Part shown: positions 10,187 through 19,683 of the stretch, one piece after another
Numbering within the stretch: the first letter of the stretch is position 1
How the letters are laid out: the number at the start of each line of letters is the position of its first letter
Translations under genes and position numbers: made by a program
Notes under the pieces: generated by a model
The model's input: only the letters and a program-made list of their open reading frames with translations
What the model was told of the DNA's origin: nothing
Database searches by the model: none
Assembly: GCF_016743815.1 (NCBI RefSeq)
Contig: NZ_CP061035.1
Span: 3,531,001 to 3,595,000, forward strand
Source: Sphingomonas aliaeris
GTDB lineage: Bacteria; Pseudomonadota; Alphaproteobacteria; Sphingomonadales; Sphingomonadaceae
Length of the DNA: 64,000 nt
Direction of reading: 5' to 3'

Positions 10187-12817
10187 TTACGCCTCCGTTT
10201 CGACCACCGCCTTCTTCTTGACCGGCGCCTTCTTCGCCGCAGTCTTCTTGGCCGGCGCCTTCTTGGCAGCAGGCTTCGCGCCGTCCACCGCCGCTGCCTT
10301 CGCAGCCGCCGGTTTCTTCGCAGTCGCCTTCTTCGCCGGGGCCTTCTTCTTGCCCTTCTTCGCCGGTGCCGCCGCCGCACGAGCGTCGATCAATTGCGCG
10401 GCTTCTTCCAGCGTCAGCGCGTCCTTCTCGATCGATTTGGGCAAGGTCGCATTGGTCTCGCCGTCCGTCACATACGCGCCGTAACGCCCCTCCATCAGCT
10501 TGATCTCCGCTTCGGTACGCGGATGCAGGCCGAGTACCTTGAGCGGCGCCTGCGCGCCGCGCTGCGGACGGCCGCCGCCCGCCGCCGCCTCGGCCAACTT
10601 GACCACCGCAGCGTTCATGCCCGTTTCGAACACGTCCATCGTCGATTGCAGCCGCGCATACTTCCCCGCATGCGCCAGATACGGCCCATAGCGTCCGATC
10701 GACGCGGTGATCGGCTCGCCACTCTCGGGATGCGTCCCGACGGTGCGCGGCAGGCCCAACAGCTTCAGCGCCCATTCCAGGTCCAGTTCGCCTGGCAAAT
10801 CCTTCGGGATCGACGCGCGCTTCGCTTCCTTGCCCTCGCCAAGCTGGATATACGGACCGAACCGCCCCGACTTGCGCTCCACCGGCAAACCGGTCTCGGG
10901 ATCGTTGCCCAGCGTCTCCGGCCCGCTATCCGCGCCATCTTCACCACCGCCCTGACCGAAGCGCCGCGTATATTTGCACTCCGGATAGTTCGAACATGCG
11001 ACGAACGCGCCGAACTTTCCGCCACGCAGCGCAAGCCGCCCCTGCCCGCAATTCGGGCATAGCCGCGCATCGCCGCCATCGGCCTGCGCCGGGAACAGAT
11101 ACGGCTCCAGGAAGATATCGAGTTCCGCCGTCACTTCGGACGGCTTCTGCTCCATCACCTCGGTCGTACGCGGCTTGAAGTCCTGCCAGAACGCCGCGAG
11201 CACCGCCTGCCATTCCGCACGCCCGCCGGACACTTCGTCCAGTTCGTCCTCGAGGCCGGCGGTATAATCGTAGCCGACATATTTCTCGAAGAACCGTTCG
11301 AGGAACGCCGTCACCAGCCGCCCGCTCTCCTCCGCGAAGAAGCGGTTCTTCTCGACGCGGACGTACGCGCGGTCCTTCAGCGTCTTGATGATCGAGGCAT
11401 AGGTCGATGGGCGCCCGATCCCGAGTTCCTCCATCCGCTTGACCAGCGACGCTTCCGAAAAGCGCGGCGGCGGCTGCGTGAAATGCTGTTCCGCATTCAC
11501 CGCCTTCTTAGCCGGCGCATCGCCCTCGCGCAGTCGCGGCAGGCGCTTCGCATCCTCGCCCTCGCTGTCGTCCGATCCTTCCTCGTACAAGGCGAGATAG
11601 CCCGGGAACAGAACCACCTGCCCGGTCGCGCGCAAACCGGTCTGGCCGCTGCCATCGAGCAGCTCGACCGTCGTGCGTTCCATCCGCGCGCTCGCCATCT
11701 GGCTCGCCAGCGCACGCTTCCAGATCAGGTCGTACAGCCGCGCATGATCCCCGCCGCCCACCTTGTCCTTGGCGAAATCGGTCGGTCGGATCGCCTCATG
11801 CGCTTCCTGCGCGTTCTTCGCCTTAGACGTATATTGCCGTGGCTTGTCGGGCACATAGCTCGCGTCATAGCGGTTCGCGACGGCCAGACGTGCGGCCGAG
11901 ATCGCGCTGGAATCCATCTGCACGCCGTCGGTACGCATGTAGGTGATCGCGCCGTCCTCATACAGGCCTTGCGCGATCCGCATCGTGTGGTCGGCGGAGA
12001 AGCCCAGCTTGCGCGACGCCTCCTGCTGCAACGTCGATGTCGTGAACGGCGCGGGCGGGTTGCGCATCGCGGGCTTCGTCTCGACCGACTGGACCGCGAA
12101 CCGTCCCTCCTCGACCGCCGCCTTCGCGCGCATCGCGGTACCTTCCTCGCCGATCGACAGGCGATCCAGCTTCTTGCCCTCGAACGTGACGAGCCGCGCC
12201 TGGAACGGCGTGCCGTCCTGCTCCATGTCGGCGGTGACCGACCAATATTCCTGCGCCCGGAACGCCTCGATTTCGCGTTCGCGGCTGACGATCAGGCGCA
12301 AGGCGACCGACTGCACGCGCCCGGCCGATTTCGCCCCCGGCAGCTTGCGCCACAGGACCGGCGACAGCGTGAAGCCGACCAGATAGTCCAGCGCGCGGCG
12401 CGCCCGGTATGCGTCGATCAGGTCGTCGTCCAGTTCGCGCGGCGCCTTCATCGCCGCCGTCACCGTCGCCTTGGTGATTGCGTTGAAGGTCACCCGCTCG
12501 ACCTCCTTCGGCAATGCCTTCCGCGCGCGCAGCACTTCGCGCACGTGCCAGGAAATCGCTTCGCCCTCGCGATCCGGATCGGTCGCCAGGATCAGTCGGT
12601 CGGCAGTCTTGGCGAGATCGGTGATCGCCTTCAGCTGCTTCGACTTGTCTGCGTAATTCTCCCACTCCATCGCGAAGCCCTCGTCCGGATTCACCGAACC
12701 GTCCTTCGGCGGCAGATCGCGGACATGGCCGTACGAGGCGAGGACGCGATAATCGCTGCCCAGATACTTTTCGATGGTTTTCGCCTTGGCGGGCGATTCG
12801 ACGATGACGAGCTGCAT
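10187..12817 (-). CDS. topA: DNA topoisomerase I with Lys/Ala-rich tail
   Basis: 876 aa from the ATG at 12817 (MQLVIVESPAKAKTIEKYLG). The Toprim domain comes first, with DPDREGEAISWH. The gate domain carries the catalytic tyrosine in YMRTDG. Next come a C4 zinc finger (CPNCGQGRL..CSNYPECKY) and repeated TopA C-terminal modules. The last ~60 residues are almost entirely Lys, Ala and Pro (PAKK and AAKK repeats), like a histone H1 tail. The protein relaxes negative supercoils. Divergent from the TMEM175-like gene at 12907. Confidence 0.95.
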   Translation of the reverse strand: MQLVIVESPAKAKTIEKYLGSDYRVLASYGHVRDLPPKDGSVNPDEGFAMEWENYADKSKQLKAITDLAKTADRLILATDPDREGEAISWHVREVLRARKALPKEVERVTFNAITKATVTAAMKAPRELDDDLIDAYRARRALDYLVGFTLSPVLWRKLPGAKSAGRVQSVALRLIVSREREIEAFRAQEYWSVTADMEQDGTPFQARLVTFEGKKLDRLSIGEEGTAMRAKAAVEEGRFAVQSVETKPAMRNPPAPFTTSTLQQEASRKLGFSADHTMRIAQGLYEDGAITYMRTDGVQMDSSAISAARLAVANRYDASYVPDKPRQYTSKAKNAQEAHEAIRPTDFAKDKVGGGDHARLYDLIWKRALASQMASARMERTTVELLDGSGQTGLRATGQVVLFPGYLALYEEGSDDSEGEDAKRLPRLREGDAPAKKAVNAEQHFTQPPPRFSEASLVKRMEELGIGRPSTYASIIKTLKDRAYVRVEKNRFFAEESGRLVTAFLERFFEKYVGYDYTAGLEDELDEVSGGRAEWQAVLAAFWQDFKPRTTEVMEQKPSEVTAELDIFLEPYLFPAQADGGDARLCPNCGQGRLALRGGKFGAFVACSNYPECKYTRRFGQGGGEDGADSGPETLGNDPETGLPVERKSGRFGPYIQLGEGKEAKRASIPKDLPGELDLEWALKLLGLPRTVGTHPESGEPITASIGRYGPYLAHAGKYARLQSTMDVFETGMNAAVVKLAEAAAGGGRPQRGAQAPLKVLGLHPRTEAEIKLMEGRYGAYVTDGETNATLPKSIEKDALTLEEAAQLIDARAAAAPAKKGKKKAPAKKATAKKPAAAKAAAVDGAKPAAKKAPAKKTAAKKAPVKKKAVVETEA

Positions 12818-12906
12818 GGAGGTGTGCGATGTCCTTACGTGTACGCGCGAGGGTGGCAAGCAGGGGCTGGCCCCGTCAATAGGCGGGTCAATAGGGGGCA
12901 GTTGCG

Positions 12907-13545
12907 GTGGTTCATAGCGTCAATAATGGGGGCCATCAGCAGCTCGAGCGGATGACCTTCTTCTCGGACGCCGTCTTCGCCATCGCGATGACGCTGCTCG
13001 TGATCGAGGTTCGCGTGCCCGAAATCCACGTCCATAGCGACGCGGTGCTCGGCCAGGCCTTGCTCGACCTTCTGCCCAAATATATCGGCTTCGTCGTCAG
13101 CTTCATGGTCGTGGGTCGTTTCTGGGTCGGGCATCACGCGGTGATGGGTTTGCTCAAGGGGCTCGACCGGCGGCTCGTCTGGATCAACCTGCTGTTCCTG
13201 ATGGCGATCGCATTCATGCCGTTCCCGACCGCGGTGTTCAGCGATTACAACGGACTGCGCGTCGCGGTCGGATTCTATGCCGGCTGGCTGATCGTCCTTG
13301 GCGTGATGAACCGCTGGCTGATCGTGAGCGCGCTCGGCAATCCTGCGATGCTGCGCGACGATGCCGATCCGGCCGACGTGAAACTGATGCGCAGGTCGAG
13401 CCTGATCCCGCTGATCATCGGCACGCTTGCATTTGCGCTGGGGATGATCCAACCGATCTTCGCGCTTGCCATGCTGGTCGTCGGATCGCCGATCGTCAGC
13501 TGGCTGGTGCGTCGCGACCGGCGCGGCGCATCTCCGTCAGCCTGA
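12907..13545 (+). CDS. TMEM175/DUF1211 family membrane protein
   Basis: 212 aa from a GTG start; the next ATG would remove part of the family motif. The signature ERMTFFSDAVFAIAMTLLVI near the N-terminus is the R..(F)FSDAVFAIA.TLL hallmark of bacterial TMEM175 homologues. Six hydrophobic segments follow. Family knowledge: characterised bacterial members are potassium-permeable channels. Nothing in the locus shows the physiological role. The divergent neighbour is topA. Confidence 0.83.
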   Translation: MVHSVNNGGHQQLERMTFFSDAVFAIAMTLLVIEVRVPEIHVHSDAVLGQALLDLLPKYIGFVVSFMVVGRFWVGHHAVMGLLKGLDRRLVWINLLFLMAIAFMPFPTAVFSDYNGLRVAVGFYAGWLIVLGVMNRWLIVSALGNPAMLRDDADPADVKLMRRSSLIPLIIGTLAFALGMIQPIFALAMLVVGSPIVSWLVRRDRRGASPSA

Positions 13546-13559
13546 GCGAGCAACGCGCG

Positions 13560-14015
13560 TCACTGGTCGAAGTCGTTCGAATCCGCTTCCGTCCCGTGAA
13601 GTTGCGACCAGAGCTGTCGCGTGCCCGCTTCCTGCGCGCGATTGACGAATTGGGACGCGACCAGCCAGCCCTTGATCGGCCGTAGCGGCAGCAGCGTGCC
13701 CAGCACCATTACCGGTAGCGATGTGAAAAGGTGCACCCACCAGGCCGGATCGAAAGCGACCTGTACCCACACCACGAAGAAGGCGAGCGGGAAGGCGATG
13801 ATGCACAACGAGAAAAAGGCCGGCCCATCATCCGGCGCCGCGAACCTGTAATCCAGTCCGCACACGCCGCACCGGTCCGCCACCTTCAACCACGACTTGA
13901 ACATCGCACCCTTGCCGCAGCGCGGGCACAGGCCCTTCCAGCCGCATTTGACGATCCAGCGAAATTTCTCGCTGTCCGATGCGAAGTGCGGGGCGGAAAC
14001 CGAATTGCTGTCCAT
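13560..14015 (-). CDS. DUF983 membrane protein with zinc-ribbon-like cysteines
   Basis: 151 aa. The pattern GLCPRCGKGAMF followed by DRCGVCGLDY gives two CxxC pairs at about residues 30-55, the hallmark of DUF983, and could bind zinc. Two hydrophobic helices follow (about 65-85 and 90-110). The family is widespread in alphaproteobacteria, sometimes near cytochrome oxidase genes; here it has no such neighbour. Function unknown. Convergent with the TMEM175-like gene, separated by 14 bp. Confidence 0.82.
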   Translation of the reverse strand: MDSNSVSAPHFASDSEKFRWIVKCGWKGLCPRCGKGAMFKSWLKVADRCGVCGLDYRFAAPDDGPAFFSLCIIAFPLAFFVVWVQVAFDPAWWVHLFTSLPVMVLGTLLPLRPIKGWLVASQFVNRAQEAGTRQLWSQLHGTEADSNDFDQ

Positions 14016-14429
14016 TGCGCATACCTAAGGTCGCGGGGTCGGGGCGACGATTAGACAAAATGTCCCACACGTCCGGCGCGTTCCGGGGGAAGCGCGCAAG
14101 TTGCTGTAGGATAACGGATTTCCGACCGTTGAACAGAATACTTCGCGACGGGACGGGATCAGGCCCCATTCGGGATTAAGGCGGGAAACGGTTGCTTCCA
14201 TCGCACCTCGTCACCCCGGACTCGTTCCGGGGTCCACGGCGCATCAAGGGACGTAATTCGAGCCCCTTTCCGACCGGCCTGCCGCGGTGGACCCCGGAAC
14301 GAGTCCGGGGTGACGGCGGGTTTTGGGCTGCTCATGTCCTTCGATTGTGAAGATCGATCAGCCGAGGAGCGTTACATTTCCCCTGTGGCGCAAAGGCGTC
14401 GCACGCCCCCCCAATTCCGTCACTCGCCT
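14016..14429. other. Gene-free stretch between DUF983 and dprA genes
   Basis: No convincing ORF is present on either strand. The main content is the large inverted repeat at 14209-14315. The left part (14016-14190) presumably holds the promoter of the DUF983 gene, but I could not pick out a confident -35/-10 pair. Confidence 0.6.
14209..14315. repeat. Inverted repeat with 29-bp arms (14209-14237 / 14287-14315)
   Basis: The two arms are perfect reverse complements over 29 bp, each itself containing the smaller palindrome CCCCGGA.TC..TCCGGGG type, separated by a 49-bp loop. This is a typical dispersed intergenic palindromic element (REP/RAYT-like or miniature element) of sphingomonads. It could also act as a terminator for dprA, whose 3' end lies 115 bp away. 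Confidence 0.85.
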
Positions 14430-15542
14430 TCAAACCAGGCTCACGCGCCCCGCCGCATGCCGGTCCAGCCGCCCCGCCAGTTCGAGTTCCAGCAGCACCG
14501 TCTGGACGATCGCGGGCGCCAACCCGGACTGGCGGATCAGTTCGTCGACCGGCACCGCAACCGGCCCTAGCAGCGAGATGACGTCGCGCCGTTCGCCGTC
14601 ACTCGCATCCTCGGGTGGTGGCCCGCCAAAGGTACGGCCCGGCGCGCGGACCGTCCTTGCGTCGATCGGGCGGATAGTTTCCAGCACATCCGCCGCCGAC
14701 TGGATCAGGATCGCGCCGTCGCGGATCAGTCCGTTGCACCCCTGCGCGCGCGGGTCGAGCGGCGATCCGGGTACCGCCATCACCTCGCGTCCGGCCTCGC
14801 CCGCAAGGCGCGCGGTGATCAGCGATCCGGATTTCGGCGCGGCTTCCACCACCACCGTGCCGACCGCCAGCCCGGCGATGATCCGGTTGCGATACGGGAA
14901 ATGCCGCGCGCGTGGCTCCGTGCCCGGCGGCTGTTCGGCGATCAACAGGCCCTCCGTCGCGATCCTTTCCTGCAACGCGGCGTTTTCGGGCGGATAGACC
15001 ACATCGATGCCGCCCGCGATCACCCCGATCGTGCCGCCGCCCGACCCGGTCTGCCCGACCGCGCCGACATGCGCTGCCGTATCGACGCCGCGCGCCAGTC
15101 CGGACACTATGGCGACGCCGTCCTCGGCCAGCCGGAACGCCAGTTCGCGCGCGAACCGGCAGGCGGCGGCGGAGGCGTTGCGCGCACCGACCATCGCCAC
15201 CGCCGTCTTGCGCAACAGCGCCGCATCGCCGCGGATGGTCATCGCCACCGGTGCGTCGTCCAGTTCTGCCAGGAGATGCGGATAGTCGGCATCCTCGATG
15301 AACAGATGCCGCGCCCCAAGCCGTGCCACGGCCGCCAGTTCGCGCTCGGCCACTGCCGCCGGTGCGACGACGGGGGATCGCCCGCCACCACGCCTCGCAA
15401 GGTCGGGCAAAGCCTCGATCGCCGCCGCCGCATCGCCGAAGCGCGCAATCAATTGACGATAGGTGACCGGCCCGATCTGGGCCGTGCGGATCAATCGTAG
15501 CCGCGCGACGGCGGATGTATCGACCGCTCCCGGCTCACTCAC
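14430..15542 (-). CDS. dprA: DNA-processing protein DprA
   Basis: 370 aa if started at the GTG at 15542, which overlaps the plsY stop (GTGAGTGA) and suggests translational coupling; an in-frame start at 15572 is also open. The Rossmann-like DprA core shows VAMVGARNAS, SGLARGVDTAAH, the PYRNRIIAGL segment and VVEAAPKSGSLITA. A C-terminal winged-helix-like domain (about 300-370) is present. DprA protects incoming single-stranded DNA and loads RecA during natural transformation. The plsY-dprA order is a common alphaproteobacterial arrangement. Confidence 0.93.
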   Translation of the reverse strand: MSEPGAVDTSAVARLRLIRTAQIGPVTYRQLIARFGDAAAAIEALPDLARRGGGRSPVVAPAAVAERELAAVARLGARHLFIEDADYPHLLAELDDAPVAMTIRGDAALLRKTAVAMVGARNASAAACRFARELAFRLAEDGVAIVSGLARGVDTAAHVGAVGQTGSGGGTIGVIAGGIDVVYPPENAALQERIATEGLLIAEQPPGTEPRARHFPYRNRIIAGLAVGTVVVEAAPKSGSLITARLAGEAGREVMAVPGSPLDPRAQGCNGLIRDGAILIQSAADVLETIRPIDARTVRAPGRTFGGPPPEDASDGERRDVISLLGPVAVPVDELIRQSGLAPAIVQTVLLELELAGRLDRHAAGRVSLV

Positions 15543-16140
15543 GCTTGCGGCCGATACGCGGCTCCGTTCCACTCAGCAGCCGATCGATATTCTCGCGATG
15601 CTTCCACAGCACCAGCACCGCCAGCGCGCCGAGCAGCAGCACGATGTCGAACCGGCCGAACAGTGCCGCGCTGACCGGCGTGCTGACCGCCGCGACCATT
15701 CCCGCGACGGAGGATATGCGGAGCGTCGCCAGCAACCCGAGCCACAGCACCGCATAGACCAGCGCGCTCGGCCAGTGCAGCGCCAGCACGATGCCCATCA
15801 ACGTCGCCACGCCCTTGCCGCCGCGAAACTTCAGCCACACGGGATAGAGGTGACCGATGAACGCCGCCCCGGCCGCGATCGGCCCGGTGCCGGGCCAGAT
15901 ATGTTCGCACAGCACCACCGCTACCCAGCCCTTCGCGCCGTCCAGCAGCAACGTGCCCGCGGCCAGGCCCTTGCGGCCGGTGCGCAGGACGTTGGTCGCA
16001 CCGATATTGCCCGAACCGATCGTGCGCAGGTCACCCGCACCCCCCATCCGGGTCAGGATGACCCCGAACGGAATCGAGCCGAGCAGATAGCCCAGCAGCA
16101 CGGCGCAGATCTGCGCGATCCAGAAGATGTCAGTCTGCAC
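15535..16140 (-). CDS. plsY: Acyl-phosphate glycerol-3-phosphate acyltransferase
   Basis: 201 aa from a GTG at 16140; the open frame continues far upstream, but that part is Arg-rich, has no family similarity and overlaps murI. Several membrane helices surround the conserved loops GSIPFGVILTRM, GSGNIGATNVLRTGRKG and the FRGGKGVATLMG glycine-rich motif, all diagnostic of PlsY. It transfers an acyl group from acyl-phosphate to glycerol 3-phosphate at the inner membrane, the first step of phospholipid synthesis. Overlaps dprA by eight bases. Confidence 0.94.
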   Translation of the reverse strand: MQTDIFWIAQICAVLLGYLLGSIPFGVILTRMGGAGDLRTIGSGNIGATNVLRTGRKGLAAGTLLLDGAKGWVAVVLCEHIWPGTGPIAAGAAFIGHLYPVWLKFRGGKGVATLMGIVLALHWPSALVYAVLWLGLLATLRISSVAGMVAAVSTPVSAALFGRFDIVLLLGALAVLVLWKHRENIDRLLSGTEPRIGRKRE

Positions 16141-16304
16141 TGTAGCGCATGGCCCCCTTATGTTCACGTATAGCGCCGAGCGCCGTGCGTGCCAATGGGC
16201 GTTCGAGAGCGCGCCGGGATTTGACCTGCCGACAGGAGACGAAGCGGCGCGCGCGCGTGCCCCACCACTCGACACGCCTCGCCATTCGCCTACATGCAGC
16301 GACG

Positions 16305-17102
16305 ATGCCCGACACCCGCCCCATCCTCGTGTTCGATTCCGGCGTTGGCGGGCTTTCGGTGCTGGGTCCGGTCCGCGCGCTGCTGCCGAATGCACCGATC
16401 GTCTACGCGGCCGATTCGGCGGGTTTTCCATACGGGACCAAGACGGAGCGCGAGATTGCGGTACGCGTGCCCGCATTGCTCGGGCGACTGGCGGAGCGAT
16501 ATCACCCGCGGCTGATCGTCATCGCCTGCAATACGGCGTCCACGATCGCGCTCGGCGACGTGCGGGCCGCGCTCGACCTGCCGATCGTCGGCACCGTGCC
16601 TGCGATCAAGCCGGCGGCCACGATGAGCCGAACGCGCGTGATCGGAATATTGGGCACCGACGCCACCGTGCGCCAACCCTATGTCGATGATCTCGCAGCG
16701 CGCTTTGCCGGCGATTGCACGGTGTTGCGGCACGGATCGGCCGAACTGGTAAAGCTGGCCGAGGCGAAGCTGCACGGGCAGCCTGCGCCGGCCGGTCGCT
16801 ATGCGGCGATCCTGGAGGGATTGCTCGGACAGGCGGAGGGCGCGCGGATCGACACGATCGTCAACGCCTGCACGCACTTTCCGCTGGTGGAGGACGAACT
16901 TGCCGCAGCCGCGCCGCCGGGGGTGCGCTTCATCGATGGCAGCGCGGGGATCGCGCGTCGCGTGCTCGCACTGACCGACGGACAGGATTGGCCGGACTCG
17001 CCCGGTGAGGGCATCGCGGTGTTCACGCGGCTGGATGCCGATGCGCAGGCTCTGGCACCGGCGCTCGCGCGCTACGGCCTGACGCGCCTCGAAGCGCTTT
17101 AG
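16305..17102 (+). CDS. murI: Glutamate racemase
   Basis: 265 aa from ATG 16305 (MPDTRPILVFDSGVGGLSVL). Both catalytic cysteines are present: VIACNTAST in the first domain and VNACTHFPLVEDEL in the second. The acid/base neighbours FDSG and YAADSAGFPYG are also typical. It makes D-glutamate for peptidoglycan in the cytoplasm. An in-frame extension to 16149 overlaps the plsY 5' region and has no family support. Divergent from plsY; its 3' end overlaps the small convergent gene at 17099. Confidence 0.94.
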   Translation: MPDTRPILVFDSGVGGLSVLGPVRALLPNAPIVYAADSAGFPYGTKTEREIAVRVPALLGRLAERYHPRLIVIACNTASTIALGDVRAALDLPIVGTVPAIKPAATMSRTRVIGILGTDATVRQPYVDDLAARFAGDCTVLRHGSAELVKLAEAKLHGQPAPAGRYAAILEGLLGQAEGARIDTIVNACTHFPLVEDELAAAAPPGVRFIDGSAGIARRVLALTDGQDWPDSPGEGIAVFTRLDADAQALAPALARYGLTRLEAL

Positions 17103-17305
17103 GCGGGGTTTCCGATCAATTCGGCATAGCGCTTGGCGAGTTCGGCATGCACGCGACGGGCGACCGGATCGGTCGCGCGTTCGACGAGCCTTCGTTCCTG
17201 TGCCTCGCGCCGCACGAAATAGTCGCGCTTGACGGTACCGCCGGAGTCAAGGCCAGTATCCGCACCCGTGGTGGCGGGAGCGATCATCGTCATCTCGTTC
17301 ATCAT
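17099..17305 (-). CDS. Small hypothetical protein (about 68 aa)
   Basis: 68 aa from the ATG at 17305 (five more residues if the ATG at 17320 is used). The C-terminal half, YFVRREAQERRLVERATDPV then ARRVHAELAKRYAELI, is charged and helical. It resembles a short conserved protein that sphingomonads carry between murI and hemA, but no named family is recognised. It overlaps murI by four bases, tail to tail. The frame stays open upstream through the whole of hemA, but that part is an antisense shadow. Confidence 0.5.
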   Translation of the reverse strand: MMNEMTMIAPATTGADTGLDSGGTVKRDYFVRREAQERRLVERATDPVARRVHAELAKRYAELIGNPA

Positions 17306-17503
17306 ATGTCCCGTCATCATCAAAGCGGGAGCGCAAAGTATCTCTCGGTCGCGGACGTGCTCTAGGGCTGTAGGCCCGCGATTCGAGGAATTTAGCACGG
17401 GACGCAGCGCTGGAAATTGATTTCGAGCAATGTCGTCACGCGGTCCGGTGAAGGCGCGCGAAATCGCTGGAAATCCGCAGCTCATGGGTTTAGGGGCGCT
17501 GGC

Positions 17504-18748
17504 ATGGACGCGGACCTCAAGGCCGGGCGCGGAGTCGATTATTCGCGCATCTTCACCCAGGCGATCGATCGCCTGCATGTGGAGGGGCGATACCGTGTGT
17601 TCATCGACATCCTCCGCAACAAGGGCGCGTTTCCGAACGCACGCTGCTTTGCCGGGCATAACGGCCCGAAGCCGATAACCGTCTGGTGTTCCAACGATTA
17701 CCTGGCGATGGGCCAACATCCGGCGGTCATCGCCGCGATGGAAGAGGCGCTGCACGACGTCGGCGCAGGCTCCGGCGGGACCCGGAATATCGGCGGAAAC
17801 ACCCACTATCACGTTAATCTGGAAGCGGAACTTGCCGACCTCCACGGCAAGGAAGGTGCCCTGCTCTTCACGTCGGGATACGTCTCGAACGAGGCAACTC
17901 TGGCGACGTTGGCCAAGATCCTCCCCGGCTGCATCATCTTCTCGGACGAACTCAACCACGCATCGATGATCGCGGGCATCCGCAATTCGGGCTGCGAACG
18001 CCACGTCTTCCGCCACAACGATCTCGCGCATCTCGAGGAATTGCTCGCCAGCGTCGATCCCGCCGCGCCGAAGTTGATCGCGTTCGAGAGCGTCTATTCG
18101 ATGGACGGCGATGTCGCCCCGATCGCGGAGATCTGCGATCTGGCGGACAAATACAGCGCGCTGACCTATCTCGACGAAGTGCATGCGGTCGGTATGTACG
18201 GCGCACGCGGCGGCGGCATTTCGGAACGTGACGACGTGGCCGATCGGCTGACGATCATCGAAGGAACGCTGGGCAAGGCATTCGGCGTGATGGGCGGGTA
18301 TATCACCGCCGACCAGACGATCATCGACGTCATCCGCAGCTATGCCCCCGGTTTCATCTTCACGACCAGCCTGTCGCCGGTGCTGGTTTCCGGCGCACTG
18401 GCCAGCGTGCGGCATCTCAAGTCCTCCAGCGTCGAACGCGATGGGCAACAGGCCGCGGCGCGGACGTTGAAGACGATGTTCGCCGATGCCGGACTGCCGG
18501 TGATGGATTCGACCACGCACATCGTGCCGCTGATGGTCGGCGATCCGGTCAAGGCGAAGAAGATCAGCGACATCCTGCTCGCGGAATACGGCGTGTACGT
18601 TCAGCCGATCAACTATCCGACCGTACCGCGTGGCACCGAACGCCTTCGCTTCACGCCGGGTCCAGCGCATGACGAGGCGATGATGCGCGAATTGACCGGC
18701 GCATTGGTGGAAATCTGGAGCCGTCTGGAACTCCGCAAGGCCGCCTGA
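17504..18748 (+). CDS. hemA: 5-aminolevulinate synthase
   Basis: 414 aa from ATG 17504. It belongs to the alpha-oxoamine synthase family of PLP enzymes: [25 protein letters not shown], the [10 protein letters not shown] aspartate that contacts the PLP ring nitrogen, and the Schiff-base lysine in [14 protein letters not shown]. The sequence [10 protein letters not shown] and the FTTSLSP segment match 5-aminolevulinate synthase rather than KBL or BioF. It condenses glycine and succinyl-CoA, the C4 route to tetrapyrroles used by alphaproteobacteria. A DUF695 gene follows two bases after the stop. Confidence 0.95.
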   Translation: MDADLKAGRGVDYSRIFTQAIDRLHVEGRYRVFIDILRNKGAFPNARCFAGHNGPKPITVWCSNDYLAMGQHPAVIAAMEEALHDVGAGSGGTRNIGGNTHYHVNLEAELADLHGKEGALLFTSGYVSNEATLATLAKILPGCIIFSDELNHASMIAGIRNSGCERHVFRHNDLAHLEELLASVDPAAPKLIAFESVYSMDGDVAPIAEICDLADKYSALTYLDEVHAVGMYGARGGGISERDDVADRLTIIEGTLGKAFGVMGGYITADQTIIDVIRSYAPGFIFTTSLSPVLVSGALASVRHLKSSSVERDGQQAAARTLKTMFADAGLPVMDSTTHIVPLMVGDPVKAKKISDILLAEYGVYVQPINYPTVPRGTERLRFTPGPAHDEAMMRELTGALVEIWSRLELRKAA

Positions 18749-18750
18749 CG

Positions 18751-19179
18751 GTGCCGGTACGCAATCCCGAAGACTGGACGCTGGCGCAGGGCAAGGCCGG
18801 CGGCAACGGTACGATCATTCGCGCGCTCGCCCGCGTGCCGATGGCGGAGCAGCGCGCCGCCCGCCCGGTGCTCGTGTCGATCACCTGGGCCTATGACGGG
18901 GAAGCGACCGGCGGAATGCCGCCCCGCCCCGTCTACGACCGGATCGAAGGGTTCGAAAACGTGCTGTTCGCCGCGCTGGACGAGGGCGACTGGGCGACGG
19001 AAGCGGCGGCGATCACCGGCAACGGCGCCCGCCAATGGCGCTTCTACACCGCGAATGCCGAGGATTTCATCGACCGCTTCACCAAAGCACTCGCTGGCGA
19101 GACGATCTATCCGATCGAACTGGAAGCGGTGGACGATCCGGAGTGGCAGGGGCTGCGCGACGTCCAGCCAAAGGGCTGA
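18751..19179 (+). CDS. DUF695-like conserved protein
   Basis: 142 aa from a GTG two bases after the hemA stop, so very likely cotranscribed. The sequence pattern, with RQWRFYTANAEDFIDRF and a C-terminal ELEAVDDPEWQGLRDVQ, matches the DUF695 domain, with a YT...F...L....YPIEL core that is often found in soluble proteins of unknown role. No signal peptide or membrane segment. The hemA linkage is common in sphingomonads but a haem role is unproven. Confidence 0.72.
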   Translation: MPVRNPEDWTLAQGKAGGNGTIIRALARVPMAEQRAARPVLVSITWAYDGEATGGMPPRPVYDRIEGFENVLFAALDEGDWATEAAAITGNGARQWRFYTANAEDFIDRFTKALAGETIYPIELEAVDDPEWQGLRDVQPKG

Positions 19180-19183
19180 CTCG

Positions 19184-19645
19184 CTACAACCAGGCAATCG
19201 CCAGCGTCATCCCGCCCAGCCCGATCGATAAGGGTATGCGGAGCGACATCCACCAGTCGGGCGCCACGCCCATCGCGCGCAGTCTCCAATCCACGCCAAG
19301 CGACAAGATGATCGCGAGGCCGAGCCAGATCAGCGACGGGCCGGGCCAGGGCTGCCCGACCATCCACGGATAGGCGCTGGCAAAGGCGATCAGCGACGGG
19401 AGCACCGCTGCGATCCATATCCATGGCGGCATACGCCCCTTCGCTGCGGCTAGACCCCACCACATCCCGCCGAGAAAACTCAGGATCAGCGCGCCATAAG
19501 CGAACGCACAGGCCAGGGCGATGAAGCGCGCATCGGGATTGCCGCCGATCAATGCGAACAATGCGAGCAGTTGCGGCAGTAACCCTGCCAGCCCCAGCCA
19601 CAAGGGCCATGCCGGCGGCCGGCGCGATGGATCGGAAACAGACAT
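19184..19645 (-). CDS. DUF3429 membrane protein
   Basis: 153 aa from the ATG at 19645; a GTG at 19687 overlapping the motB stop would add 14 residues and would make it translationally coupled to motB. Four to five hydrophobic helices (WLGLAGLLPQLLALFALIGG, then FIALACAFAYGALILSFLGG and so on) with the GGMWWGLA motif fit DUF3429 (TMEM69-like). Function unknown. Converges with the DUF695 gene, four bases apart. Confidence 0.78.
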   Translation of the reverse strand: MSVSDPSRRPPAWPLWLGLAGLLPQLLALFALIGGNPDARFIALACAFAYGALILSFLGGMWWGLAAAKGRMPPWIWIAAVLPSLIAFASAYPWMVGQPWPGPSLIWLGLAIILSLGVDWRLRAMGVAPDWWMSLRIPLSIGLGGMTLAIAWL

Positions 19646-19683
19646 CACGCCACTCAACGCCGTATCCGGCGCGGCGGGTGCAA

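Noticed and set aside
17306..18670. Upstream continuation of the small minus-strand gene at 17099 across hemA
   Set aside because: The part beyond 17305-17320 is antisense to hemA and unlike any protein; only the last 68 codons look real.
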